The position numbers and the translations under genes are program-made. A DNA stretch of 64,000 bases from Lepiota brunneoincarnata (lineage: Eukaryota; Basidiomycota; Agaricomycetes; Agaricales; Agaricaceae), in NCBI GenBank assembly GCA_023014365.1, contig JAEBUN010000045.1, positions 62,001 to 126,000 of the forward strand. Direction: 5' to 3'. Positions 47,853 through 58,700 of this stretch are shown here, in pieces. Position 1 is the first letter of the stretch. Each line of letters starts with the position of its first letter. The notes under the pieces were generated by a model, which was not told where the DNA came from, did no database searches, and saw only the letters and a list, made by a program, of their open reading frames with translations.

Positions 47853-48704
47853 GATTACGATGGCGAAATAATAAAGAAAGTAGAACGAAGGTAATAGTCC
47901 CGTGAATCAGCTAGAATGTTGATTATATGCGTGTGGGATGGGTATAGTAGAACTGCAGAATGTAGCGGAAGGAGGGAAAGGAGTGTCTGTCACCCCGCCC
48001 GAACACGTCCTAGATGTAGTTCCTCATCACGTGTCCGCGTCCACAACGTACACAAATCTCCAAGAGCGACAACATATCCAACAAAGAAAAGCACGGCGCC
48101 GGATATGGTTTGGAAAAGAGCTGCCCGATAGCTAGTTGCCTCTGCAGAACACTAAACAAACAGATGCCATTCGACCAGGATCGAATGCAGATGAGACTGC
48201 TATTTAGGGAGGTGGTCACAGTATAAGTCTTCCCCGGTCGAGTTTCGTAGAACGAATTGCCAACAGAGAAGAGGTATTCGCGGGTTGAGGACTCCGAGAT
48301 ATCCAAACACAGTCAGTTAGTTCAAGAAGTCAATCTTCCGTCCAGAAAGCAGCACGACATGAGTTCCGTCGATCATGCAAGTTGCCTTCTGCCACTGATC
48401 TACAATGTGACGACACTTTCATAACCATAACACCCGAACGTTAGTCTCTAGATTTGACTTGGTAGCCTCCGGTGATGTAGAATCATAGGGGGGGATCGGT
48501 GTCGCAGGAGTGTCCGTTCAATAGCACCACAATGTGGCTCTCCCTCGAGGCACTGAAATCAACACGAATGATTGCGGTCCGGTGTCGCTTTGCGCTAACT
48601 AGCTTTCTAGTTATGACAGCAGAAGTTGGGACAGAAGCGTTGCGGTGGACGGATCCTCAACGGTATTACATAATACCAACATACCAGTAAACGACACGTG
48701 ACTC
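47853..48704. other. Intergenic, no gene seen
   Basis: Upstream of the oxidase; normal base composition up to about 48.7 kb, after which CpG nearly vanishes. Confidence 0.5.
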
Positions 48705-49188
48705 GGACTGATCTAGAGTTAGGGTTGATGGTGGCAATCTGGGGACTTGACTGTTGACCATAAGGAATCTGCCCACTTTACCTTGCTCACCCTTGTTAAT
48801 TGATACCTCCACTAGCAAGTTGGATCATCATATGCTCGATGCCCTCCATGCTTGGATATCCCTTTGACTTGTGCTCCACAGAGTAAGTAGATTTGTAGCC
48901 AGTGGCTCACTTACTATGGACAGGAACATCTGCCTGTATGAGCAATCCAAACTCACTCTTCCCAATTTGCCACAATTACTGAGTAGGCCCCATGCACAGC
49001 CCTGCACTCACCATCCTCAACCATGTGTTTGAGTCTCTCCCAGCCCAATCCATGATCCCTGTGACCCCTTCCATTTACCTCACAACTGACCTCCTACTTC
49101 ACCCATCATAGTGCTTTGGTATTCATTTTCCCCATGAATGGCAGACCACCAGCCACCTTGACCTTTCTGATGATTGTCACAGCTTTCC
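48705..49188. repeat. CpG-poor eroded repeat DNA, unidentified
   Basis: Abrupt change to AT-rich, CpG-depleted sequence. No readable gene. Probably part of an old element interrupted by the solo LTR that follows. Confidence 0.5.
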
Positions 49189-49592
49189 TACACTGTTACC
49201 CAGGTTAGGGGTTTGCTCTTGAGTCACATGGCATTCATGGCAGAATGTCTATACAGACTTGGTCCTGTCATACTAGGCATGACTTAGAGACGATGGAGCA
49301 ATATAGTCCAGCCAGTTTAAGGGCAAAGAGGTATAGGAGGCAAGAACTTTATAACACTAAAATAAGAATACATAGAGATGTACTGTATCCTTATATACTA
49401 ATTGAAGTGGCTATGTTCTACCATAAATATCTGGGCCAGGGTAGCTACAGATCAAATGGAAGGCATGAATGAGGCCTTAGTTAAATATAGTCCTTCTGAT
49501 GTAACTACTGATGGTTTCAGAGTGACATATGATGTGAGAGAATGTAACTAAATATGAGATGTCCTTCTGATTGGAATTCTGATAACATACAC
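49189..49592 (-). mobile_element. Solo LTR (49194-49587) with 5-bp target duplication
   Basis: 394 bp, TGTTACC...TGATAACA, homologous throughout to the 388-bp LTRs at 53915 and 61726. It is flanked by TACAC on both sides (49189-49193, 49588-49592). Compared with those LTRs most CpG sites have become TpG or CpA (for example CCCGGG to CCCAGG, TTCGCT to TTTGCT). An old copy left by LTR-LTR recombination. Confidence 0.9.
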
Positions 49593-51477
49593 CATGGTCT
49601 CTCCTGATCTCTTGGCTCCCTCATCTCCTTTTCTCAACCTCTCTACCCAACCTGACCCAATCCATCACATCAATTTTCCCTACCTCTGTGGCTTGCCCTT
49701 CCATCATGTCTTAGATACTAGAAGAGTCCCCAGTGTCAAATCTGCTTCCAAGCAGCCCACAACTCTTCCAGAGTCTCTCTGTTTGTTGTCTCATTGGAAA
49801 CTTTCCTAACATATTCCTGTCATGTTAGCAGTCTGCCCTTGGATGTTTTGATAGTCAGGGTTAGACTATCCCTATGTGAAGCTCTAGCTTCCAATGGAGG
49901 CAAGGTTATCTATGTCACATACTGTTAATAGGAGGTTAGGCAGGCCCTTGATGAACAATAGGGTGATTACAGATAATCTGGTCAGACAAGAAGCAAAGCT
50001 ACAATAACATTTTTTATGTTTCACTTTGTAGGAAATTTGATGGCATGCTCTATTATTTGAAAATGGGGTTCAACAGTTCAGATAATGGACTCTACATTTT
50101 AGTAATCCTGCACAAGTTGTCCATTAGCTCATTGAACATTGTACACCACCATTTGTCCCTCATGTGGTTGTGATCATCTGAAAAAATCCAGGTGGCACAA
50201 ATTTGATCCATGTTGAGGAAATGTGATAGATACCTGTATTCAGCATTTGTGCTCTGCATTGAGAGTATGTGTCATCCACCCTGAAGCCAGGCAGTTTTTT
50301 GTATGTGTGACCATGTCTAACCTGGCACACACATTCTGGTTGTACATGTCTGCCAGCTGAGATCCAAGTTTTTCACACATACTGAGTTGCCCAAGCAGGG
50401 GTGAGACCTCTTGCTTCTCCACAAACAAGTGCAACCACTTTTTATATTGTTGTAGATACATATGAGAATAGTAAATATAAAACAGAAACAATAAGCTTAA
50501 TTGTTACAGGCACTATAGAATATTTTAGAAGGTTCAGCAGCATTTCTACCTTGCCCTGGGTTATGGGTTTTTCTCTGATTGACAAATGGCAATCCAGCCA
50601 GATGTGTTCTGCATGTGACTGCATTATTCTGCATCCACATGAGCATGTCAAGTCTCAGATCAATTATGATTGGAAGGATAGCAAATAGATATTCCCTTGA
50701 TCCAGTATAATTAATCTTGACTAGGCAGTATGCTGAGGTGCTGGGACCCACAAAGTACTTGTTAATTATGAAGTCTTTGATATTTCTAGGGCACTGGGCT
50801 TTGGTTGTTGCCTCCCAAACATTGGACATTCCATTCTGTGTTCTGGTCATCATTATCAGACTCATTATTTGTGTCATACACCTGCTACATCTACTAGGTA
50901 CATTCCCTCTGTTCAAACACATCCAAGTTCATGTCGAAACATGATTGTTCAGCTCAACAATTGTTTATTGTCTCCTCTATTTCATATTTCCTCTTACCAT
51001 GGACACTGTATGTACACAAATGAACATTTTTATTATACTACCATGTTGTGAGGTAGATCTTCATTCTAGTGTAAATAGGAGTACATAGTTTCCTCCTCTT
51101 ATTTAAGTAGCCTACCAAAACTGGCCTAGGATCCAGTCTTCCTTACTGGATCCTAGGTGAGTAGTATGTTGCGCTGTGTCTCCATTTAATATTGATTAGT
51201 CTTCCTTACTAGGATCCTAGCAATCCTATCTTATATATTCCATGTCCGACATTATCTACTGTAGTGCTTTTGTTCTCATTAGTTCATCAGAAAACTGCTC
51301 ATAAGGTCCCTTGATGTGACTGGAGTATATTCAATAGGTTATGTAGAGTCCTGAATCCCTTTAGAGAGTGTTCCAGTAGCTTGGTTCACTAAGCTTAGTG
51401 ATAATGAACAAGTTTGAAAACTTCTGAGGCTTGAATATCCTCAATTCAGTCAAACTGGCTACTATAGGGACATAGTA
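49593..51477. repeat. CpG-poor eroded repeat DNA, unidentified
   Basis: Continues the 48.7-kb region. The minus-strand frame 50240-50491 (HLFVEKQEVSPLLGQL, MVTHTKNCLASGWMTHTLNAEH) is protein-like but I cannot assign it; it may be an old transposase or gag fragment. Many stops. Confidence 0.45.
51125..51157. repeat. Perfect 13-bp hairpin
   Basis: CCTAGGATCCAGT (51125-51137), 7-nt loop, ACTGGATCCTAGG (51145-51157). A partial copy CTAGGATCCTAG follows near 51210. Role unknown. Confidence 0.7.
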
Positions 51478-53047
51478 CCAATCCTCTATAGAGTTCCTTA
51501 ATGACATAGCCAATGATTCTATGTAGAGAATCATTCCCAAGCACAGGATTCATATATAAGTGTGAAATTGGTGTATCATCAGCCAATGGATTGACATATT
51601 AGGGCCTTGGGTCATGTCCTAGGTATTTCCTTGCCTAGCCAGTGACTTGGGACTTGTTCTAGCCCTCTTATTTACCATAGCTAAGGGTTATCAAGAATTT
51701 CTGCCTCAATTCCAAGAGTATAAGTTGAATACATTCTATTTTTTGGGTATATTCAAAATTTTGGTGTATTATCAGCACCTATGGGGTAAGGCAGCCAAAC
51801 ACACAATCTGGCTCATGAACTGAACCCATACAAGAGCCCTCAATGGAAAAACACCATACAAAATGGTCTATGGTCATAAACCTGATATGTCAGAGGTCCT
51901 ACAAGTTTGGGGAGAAGGTGTGGGTGCAAGTAGAGGATTGTAACAAGTTGTCAGTGAGGGTGAAGGAGGGATGATGGCTGGGTTTTGATGAGACCAGCAA
52001 TGGCATACAAATTTGGTGGCCTGACACTCAAAAAGTGTCTGTCAAATGAAATATTTGATATATAAAGGGCCATGTTGCCACTGCTAGTCTCAAGGGGGAG
52101 AGAGTGACATTAGCACCAGCAAACAAGACTGCAGAGGTAAACATACCTGCTGCAATGTCAAGCACTATAGTGCCACCCCATGCCCCAGCCCCAGAGAACT
52201 CCTCAACAAAACACATAGAGTGACCAGAGACTGCTGAAAATGTCTACCATACATCCTGTCCTCAATGTACTCAAATCCCAAACCAGAAAGCTTGAAGACC
52301 TTCAAGAAAGTCATGCAGTCATGGCTGAAGAGGCAAATAAGTGGGAGGAAGTCCACATTTTTGTTGCAGAGATGGCAGAGGCTGAGGCACTAGAGCCTCA
52401 AAACCTAAAAGAAGCTCAAAAACAAGCAGACTGGCACCTGTGGGAGCAAGGAATTCATGAGGAGCTCAACACACTCCAGAAAGCAGGAACCTGGAGCTAG
52501 TGGATGCCCCAGAGGGCATAAACAAAGTTGGATCCAAGTGGGTCTTCAAGGCCAAGAAGATGCTAGTGGGAATGTGGTTAAATACAAGGCGTGCTTTGTA
52601 GCACAAGGCCTCTCCCAAGTCCCTGATGTGGACTATTTTGATATGTTTGCACCTGTTTCTAAGCTCCTATCAATCAGAGCAATCCTGGCAATTGCAGCAG
52701 ATCAAGACATGGAGATCCACCAGATTGACATAAAGGGACTATACTTGAATGGTGTCCTCAGTAAGGATGAGACCATATACATGTGTCAGCCACCAGGATT
52801 CAAGGATCCTACACACCCTGGGAAAGTGTGCAAATTGAGGAAGACCCTTTATGGCCTAAAACAATCAGGGCATCAATGGTATCAATACTTATGTGAGATA
52901 CTGGTTGACAACTTGAACTTCACAGTGATGTGAAGTTGACCAGTGTGTTTTTTACAAGCACAATGAGCCTGAATTTACCATCCTTGCTGTGCATGTTGAT
53001 GACTGCACTCTCATGGCCACCAACATCACCCTTGTGAATGCCAACAC
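51478..53047 (+). pseudogene. Ty1/Copia fragment, integrase end and reverse transcriptase
   Basis: From about 51800 an eroded integrase C-terminal region (SVRVKEGWW.GF) leads through a linker to the Copia RT start EELNTLQKAGTW, then GSKWVFKAKKDASGN, YKACFVAQGLSQ, QIDIKGLYLNG and KLRKTLYGLKQSGHQW, and the catalytic region VHVDDC near 53000. Stops at 52498 and 52931 and frame changes make it dead. CpG-poor. It ends at about 53047 against an inverted Copia copy of the same family. Confidence 0.82.
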
Positions 53048-53914
53048 TCCCCTTCAAACTATAGCAAGTCTGAGTTCTCATGTGAAATGTTTGACTTTTG
53101 GTGAGGGGAGTGCTTTGGTAAAAACATCAGCCACCATGGCCTCAGTAGGACAGTAAATGAGCTGAATCTTGCCTTCTTCAATGATTCAGTGAATAAAATG
53201 GTAATGAATGTTGATGTGTTTCATTTGCATGTGATACTGGTGGTCCTTGGAAAGAGCAATAGCAGATTGATTGTTGGAATAGATGGTGGTGGAGGGAATG
53301 GCAGTGTTGAGAACCTGGGAAATACATAAGTGAACAAAGCCATAGGGCTTCCTTTGATGCATGAGTGGCTCTGACATACTCAGATTCCATGGTAAATAGT
53401 GTAACAATCTCCTATCACTTCATGCTCCAAGAAACTGTGCCACCATTGATGACAAATGTGTAGCTGGATGTGGCACAGCAGTCCTCTGCCATGTTGCCAT
53501 TGGTGTCTGTAAAACCCTCAAGGCCCTTACCATCACCTCCATATATCAACCAGAGGTCCCGGGTGCCTTTTAGATACCAAGAAACTCAACAAGCTGCTTC
53601 CCAATGTGCCTCTCCATGATTCTTGGTGAATTTTGAAAGGACCTTGAATGGTGTAAGCAATATCTGGTCGCATTCCCAGGGCTGCATACATAAGCATGCT
53701 GATGGCCTCCTGATATGGTTTGCTAGCCATGCAGGCAATGTCAGTGGTTGTTTGAGGCAATTGCTCACTCATTAGTTGGACAGCAGGGTCCATGGGTGTG
53801 CTGAGTGGTTTCTTGTTCTCAAGCCTGTAACATTTGAGTAAGACATAAATGTATGACTGTTGAGACAGGAAGAGCTTACCCTGCTTTCTGCCCCTTTTTA
53901 CCTCAATCCCTAGG
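53048..53914 (-). pseudogene. Copia element, 3' part (RT end and RNase H), downstream of the Gypsy insertion
   Basis: Continues in sense from 62114. Right at the junction GIEVKRGRKQGKLFLSQ follows, then DPAVQLMS, MYAALGMRPDIAYTI, and the RNase H end CPTEAMVADVFTKALP near 53130, followed by a polypurine tract AAGGGGAG at about 53050. Stops and frame changes; CpG-poor. Confidence 0.85.
53910..53914 (+). repeat. Gypsy target-site duplication, left
   Basis: CTAGG, matching 62114-62118. Confidence 0.92.
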
Positions 53915-54302
53915 TGTTACCCGGGTTAGGGGTTCGCTCTTGAGTAGCACGGCGTTCGTGGCAAGATGTCTATACAGACTTGGTCTTGTCCTACTAGGCG
54001 TGACTTAGAGATGACGGAGCACTATAGTCCAGCCGGTTTTAAGGGCAAAGAGGTATAGGAGGCAAGAACTGTATAACACTAAGATAGGGATACAAGGTAT
54101 TGTACTGTATCCTTATATATCTCTAAGTGTGGCTGTACTCCTACTATAATAGTCCGGACCGGGGTAACTATGAGTCAGAGATAAGAAGAACATGAGGCGT
54201 ATACTAAGAATAGTCCTTCTGATGTACACTACTGATAGTTTCATAGTGACATGGGAATGTGAGCTAAAAGTAACTGTCCTTCTGATATGGTTTCTGATAA
54301 CA
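53915..54302 (-). repeat. 3' LTR of the chromovirus (388 bp)
   Basis: TGTTACCC...TGATAACA. Differs from the 5' LTR (61726-62113) at three positions; two of the three are CpG/TpG differences. Confidence 0.95.
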
Positions 54303-54339
54303 TTAGGTCCGTTTCTAGAGTTGTTTTCCATACAACTTG

Positions 54340-55608
54340 TTAGTTTCCTTCTTCTGGGTATTCGGCTAAGTAATCTGGTTCGTAGTAATCGATCTGAGGT
54401 AAGTCGGTGGAGTCTGGTCTGGGGGGAATAACAGGGGAAAAGGTAGGAGTGGGAGTTCTGTGAAGATCGAGTGCGGTGGCGGTTTCTGGGGATGGGGGCT
54501 GTCCTGGGTAAAAGATATCATAGAGAAGGTGTCTGAAGTGAGGACTTTCAATTCTTTCTTCTGGTGGGGTGAGTTGGTTTGTTTCAGAAGGAACCGCATG
54601 GTTCTCCTGTGATATTTGATTCGGCCACGTCGTCGTAGCATTCCTCGTAGTAATCGTCGTGGGTGAGATCGATGTATTGATGGTGAGTCGTGGGAGTGTT
54701 CGAGGGACGGGTTGTAGGATTTCTGGAGTAGGGGGCGTGTCGAGTCTTTCGACTTGGGCATTCGGTCCGTTTATGGCGCGGTTGGAAGACGGCGCAATGG
54801 GGGCATCTGTATTTGATGCAATCGTATGAGTAGTGTCCTGGTGCGTATTGCTTACATCCGAGGCAAGCAAATTGGGGGCAATCCATGGCCCAGTGTCCTG
54901 TGTGTCTGCATTGGATGCAGACCGATCTGTCGGTGGTTCGGGGGTTGGTTCGCTGGTGAATGGGGTTGGGGGAGTTCCGAATCGGGATGTTGTTATTGGT
55001 GACGGTGTGGGTGGTGTCTTTGGTGGGGGTGAGAAGTCTGAAGGGATTTCTGATACTGGTGGGCTTTCTTCCCTTGCTGGGGGCGGTGGTGATGATAGCG
55101 GCAGTGGTCGTCGTGGTAGTGGTGGGGATGGTTGTGGTGGGGGGCTGCGAGGTATGTACCTCATTTCGTTTGGGTAGGTTCTTCGACACCTCGGACATGA
55201 GGCCCGATCTTGAGCGGAGAAGTCGCTCGAGTGATTCTGCCCAGGCACGTTGCGTATTGTACGCAGTAGCGAGAGCCTTAGTCTGTCGTACGTGGTGGGT
55301 ATAGTCGTACCAGAGTTGTCGGTCGTATTCTGAAATTGGAGTGTGTTCCAATTTAGTCGTAAAGGCTCCGTCGGTGGCAGCCTCGCGCAGATCTCCGTCA
55401 GAAGGGTGATCTGGTCCATATGATCGTACTCCAGCTGTATGGTATCTGAGGGATGCGGCTGGGGCGGCTGTTGGTTCTGGGGTGTCATTGGGGTCGGGGG
55501 TCTCGTCCCTGGGGGAGGCGTATGTCGCGGCGAAGGTGTGAGAGGGGGTGTAGGGAGACGGGGCCGGAATGGGAGTTGTTTGAAGTGTTGTATGTTCGAC
55601 GTTTGCAT
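54340..55608 (-). CDS. Overlapping ORF B after pol (422 aa, Pro-rich)
   Basis: Starts ATG 55608 (MQTSNIQHFKQLPF) and is open for 422 codons, ending 38 bp before the 3' LTR. It lies in the +1 frame relative to ORF A and overlaps it for about 1 kb. Composition is Pro/Thr-rich with one CPRCRRTYPNEM pair of cysteines, and a more ordered, acidic end (HFRHLLYDIFYPGQPP, DYYEPDYLAEYPEE). Unrecognised. It may be a real dual-coding frame, or the true protein may switch between frames A and B at a single indel. Chance openness is unlikely over 422 codons, but the C-rich, G-poor sense strand lowers stop frequency. Confidence 0.45.
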   Translation of the reverse strand: MQTSNIQHFKQLPFRPRLPTPPLTPSPRHTPPPGTRPPTPMTPQNQQPPQPHPSDTIQLEYDHMDQITLLTEICARLPPTEPLRLNWNTLQFQNTTDNSGTTIPTTYDRLRLSLLRTIRNVPGQNHSSDFSAQDRASCPRCRRTYPNEMRYIPRSPPPQPSPPLPRRPLPLSSPPPPAREESPPVSEIPSDFSPPPKTPPTPSPITTSRFGTPPTPFTSEPTPEPPTDRSASNADTQDTGPWIAPNLLASDVSNTHQDTTHTIASNTDAPIAPSSNRAINGPNAQVERLDTPPTPEILQPVPRTLPRLTINTSISPTTITTRNATTTWPNQISQENHAVPSETNQLTPPEERIESPHFRHLLYDIFYPGQPPSPETATALDLHRTPTPTFSPVIPPRPDSTDLPQIDYYEPDYLAEYPEEGN

Positions 55609-55708
55609 TGTTTATGATGACGACGGAGGATGATGAGGAGGTTGGTGAAGGTGTTGTTGAAAAAGGGGGAGTAGTTTGGGGGCGAGTGAGGTCGAGGTTC
55701 ATGGGCAT
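54584..55708 (-). CDS. ORF A after pol, zinc-knuckle protein (374 aa)
   Basis: ATG at 55708 lies one codon after the pol stop and in the same frame (TAA AAG ATG), so either readthrough or reinitiation could express it. The first third is Ser/Thr/Pro-rich. A helical part follows (ISEYDRQLWYDYTHHVRQ, AWAESLERLLRSRSGL), then a basic stretch, then Cys/His modules CIQCRHTGHWAMDC and CLGCKQYAPGHYSYDC plus CPHC..., and an acidic tail YIDLTHDDYYEE. It resembles a second gag/nucleocapsid-like protein. Not a usual part of a chromovirus; function unknown. Unbroken for 374 codons in a young element. Confidence 0.6.
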   Translation of the reverse strand: MPMNLDLTRPQTTPPFSTTPSPTSSSSSVVIINNANVEHTTLQTTPIPAPSPYTPSHTFAATYASPRDETPDPNDTPEPTAAPAASLRYHTAGVRSYGPDHPSDGDLREAATDGAFTTKLEHTPISEYDRQLWYDYTHHVRQTKALATAYNTQRAWAESLERLLRSRSGLMSEVSKNLPKRNEVHTSQPPTTTIPTTTTTTTAAIITTAPSKGRKPTSIRNPFRLLTPTKDTTHTVTNNNIPIRNSPNPIHQRTNPRTTDRSVCIQCRHTGHWAMDCPQFACLGCKQYAPGHYSYDCIKYRCPHCAVFQPRHKRTECPSRKTRHAPYSRNPTTRPSNTPTTHHQYIDLTHDDYYEECYDDVAESNITGEPCGSF

Positions 55709-55711
55709 CTT

Positions 55712-58700
55712 TTAAGTATGTTTGTTGTGGGAGCGAAGTTGTCTTTGGCTGGTTCTGGTGGGTTCCTGTTCTTTCTGGGGAATTCCATGAGCTTCTTTAT
55801 ACTCGGTCAAGTATTCTTTGGCGTTTTCATGAAGCGTTTCGTCGGTGATCCATTCGTTCTCCGTGTGGGAGTATCCTTTCCATTTGACGTAGTATTGGAG
55901 TTTTCCACGATGTTGTCGGTGGTTTAGAATGGCTTCTATTTCGTATTCTTCTTCTTCATTGATGATGTCTGGTGGTGGTGGGGTTGGATGAGATCCGTAT
56001 GCTTCTGTTTCAGTATATGGGGTTAGAAGATTTCTGTGGAATATTGGATGTATCTTCCATTTGATCGGAAGTTTTAGTTTGTAGGTGAGTGGTGATAGGA
56101 CTTCTGTGATAAGGAAAGGTCCTAGTCGTTTTGGGGATATTTTGTTGGAGATGAAGGGAAGTTTGAGGTTCTTGGCTTCTAGCCATACTTTTTGACGTGT
56201 TTCAAGGGGTTTGACAGTTCTTCTGGTTCTTTGTTTCATAATGTCGGCGGAGAGTTGATGTGCCGCGTGTGCTTCTTTTCTGGCATCATCAAGGAGTCTG
56301 ATGCGTTCGTCTACTGATGGAAAGTTCGATGTTTCCATTACCGTGGGTATCTGTGGGGGGTTGTATCCCATGATTAGTTCAAATGGGGATTTTTGCCTCG
56401 AGGCATGTATTTTGGAGTTGTGTGCGAACTCGGCAATAGGGAGGGTTTCTGACCAGTCAAGGGGATTCCTGGTGCAGTATATGGCGAGATAGGTTTCGAT
56501 TTCTTGATTGTATCGTTCTGTGGAACCATCTGTTTGGGGATGGTATGCGGTTGAAAATGCTTGTTGGATGTTAAGGCGTTTGGCTAGTTGTCGGAGGGAG
56601 TTGGCGGCAAATCTGGGGTCTCGATCAGATATGATTTTGTCGGGTAGTCCAAATCTGGTGAAGACTTTTTCTATTAATAGTCGTCCGATGTCATCGGCGT
56701 TTGATCGATCTGAGGTTGGGATGAAAATTACCCCCTTCGTAAGGCCGTGGTCCACCACGGACAATATCGCATTATGGCCGGCGCTAGGTGGTAGACCGGT
56801 GATAAGATCCCATGAGATCTGGGCAAATGGGCGTTTAGAGGATGGCGGAGGGATCGGTTGAGTCGGCGCGCGATCCGGTCTGCGTATGATTTTGTGTTGC
56901 TGACATTCTGGACAGCCTTTGACGTAGTTCTTTATGAATGTCGACATTCCTGGCCAATATACTTCTTTCTTGGCGAGGCGGTATGTTTCCTGTTCTCCAG
57001 GGTGACCACGTGTAGGATGGTCGTGGTATCTTGCGATGACATCGCGTCTGAGTTGGAGGTCTTCTGGAATGATGACACGTTCTTGGAACGTGAGGAGTGA
57101 ACCGTTCGGGGTTGGAACTGTTCCGAAGTCTTTATCGGCGGCGTTAGGGTGGGCTTCTTTTAGGAGTTTGAATGCTTCGGTGGTTCTAGCGTCATATTTT
57201 GGTGATTCTGTGATTCTTTCTTGGAGTTCCATATCGACGGTGGCGATAAAAAGGTGTTCTGGGAGTATTGTGATCAGGTTTTGATCTTCTATGTCGGCGG
57301 TGGCGACAAAGAGGTTCTTTGGAAGTATGGTGACATCTTCGTTATCGTTATCCTCATCAGGGATGTGGTCTGGACGTCTTGACAGTGCGTCTGGTGCAGG
57401 GATCTTTGATCCTGGAACGTGTTCTAGTTTGAAGTTGTAATCCGCGAGGGTCTGTACCCATCGTGCTTGTCGGCGGTTGATTTTCTGGGGTTTACGCCAG
57501 TAGGTTAGGTTTTGGTGATCCGTTCTGATACGGACCGTATGGGGGCTGCCAAGGAGGTAGTGGCGCCATTCTTCGAGGGCTCAGATAATGGCAAGGAGTT
57601 CCCTGTCATAGATGTCGTAATTGCGTTCCGCTGGTCCGAACGTCTTTGAATAGAATGATACGGGTTTCCGTATTCCGTTGATGTCGTTTTGATACAGGAC
57701 AGCTCCTGATGCGAATTTAGAAGCATCGGCTTCTATTTCGAAGGGTTTTGTGGAGTCGGGCATGAGGAGTACCGGTTCCTTTAAGAATTCGTTTTTGAGC
57801 GTTTCGAACGCTTTCTGTTGTTCTTCTTTCCATTCGAATTTGTTTGATTTGGAAAGGAGTTGGTTCAGGGGTTTGGTATGGTGGGAGTAGTTGCGGATGA
57901 ACTTCCGGTAGAAGTTGCAGAATCCGATGAATTTCCGAATATGTCGGACTGTCTTTGGTACTGGCCAGTCTTCTATTCCCTTGAGTTTTCCGGGATCCAT
58001 TTTGATCTCGTCTGGCGTGATGATCATGCCGAGGTATTCGAGTCGTTGTTTGTTGAACTTCGCATTTTTCCGTTTTAAGGTAGAGGTCGTTTTCCTGCAG
58101 GATTTGCAGTACCTTTTCCGTGAGTCGGTCGGTTTCCTCTTGGGTTTTACCATAGATTAGGATGTCATCCATGTAGATGATGATTCCTCCTTTCTCCATT
58201 ATTTCGGAGAATAATGTGTCCATCATATGTTGGAACGTCGCGGGACTGTTGCAAAGTCCGAAGAACATAACAGTCGGTTCGAAAAGACCCATAGGAGTCT
58301 TGAACGCTGCTTTCCATTGATCGCCATCTTTGATTCTGACGTTATTGTATCCTAGGCGGACGTCGAGCTTGGTGAAATACTTAGCTCCTTTGAGTTTATC
58401 CATGATAGAAGAAATCATGGGGATTGGGTAGGCGTTTTTGACGGTGTGATCGTTTAGATAACGATAGTCTTGGCAGGGTCGGAGGTCTCCTCCTTTCTTG
58501 GCAACGAAGAAGAAGGGTGATGCCATAGGGGATTTTGAGGGGCGGATGTAGCCTTTTCGGAGGTTTTCGTCTATGAATTCCTTCAATGCTTTTTCTTCGG
58601 CAGGTGCCACTTGATAAGGTTTCATTGATTTCGCTTCGAATGTCGGTTTTAGTTCGATTTCATGATCAAACGTTCTTGATGGTGGGAATCGTTCGGAGGC

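Noticed and set aside
54833..55304. Gly/Val-rich plus-strand frames opposite ORFs A and B
   Set aside because: They are the antisense of Pro/Thr-rich coding DNA.
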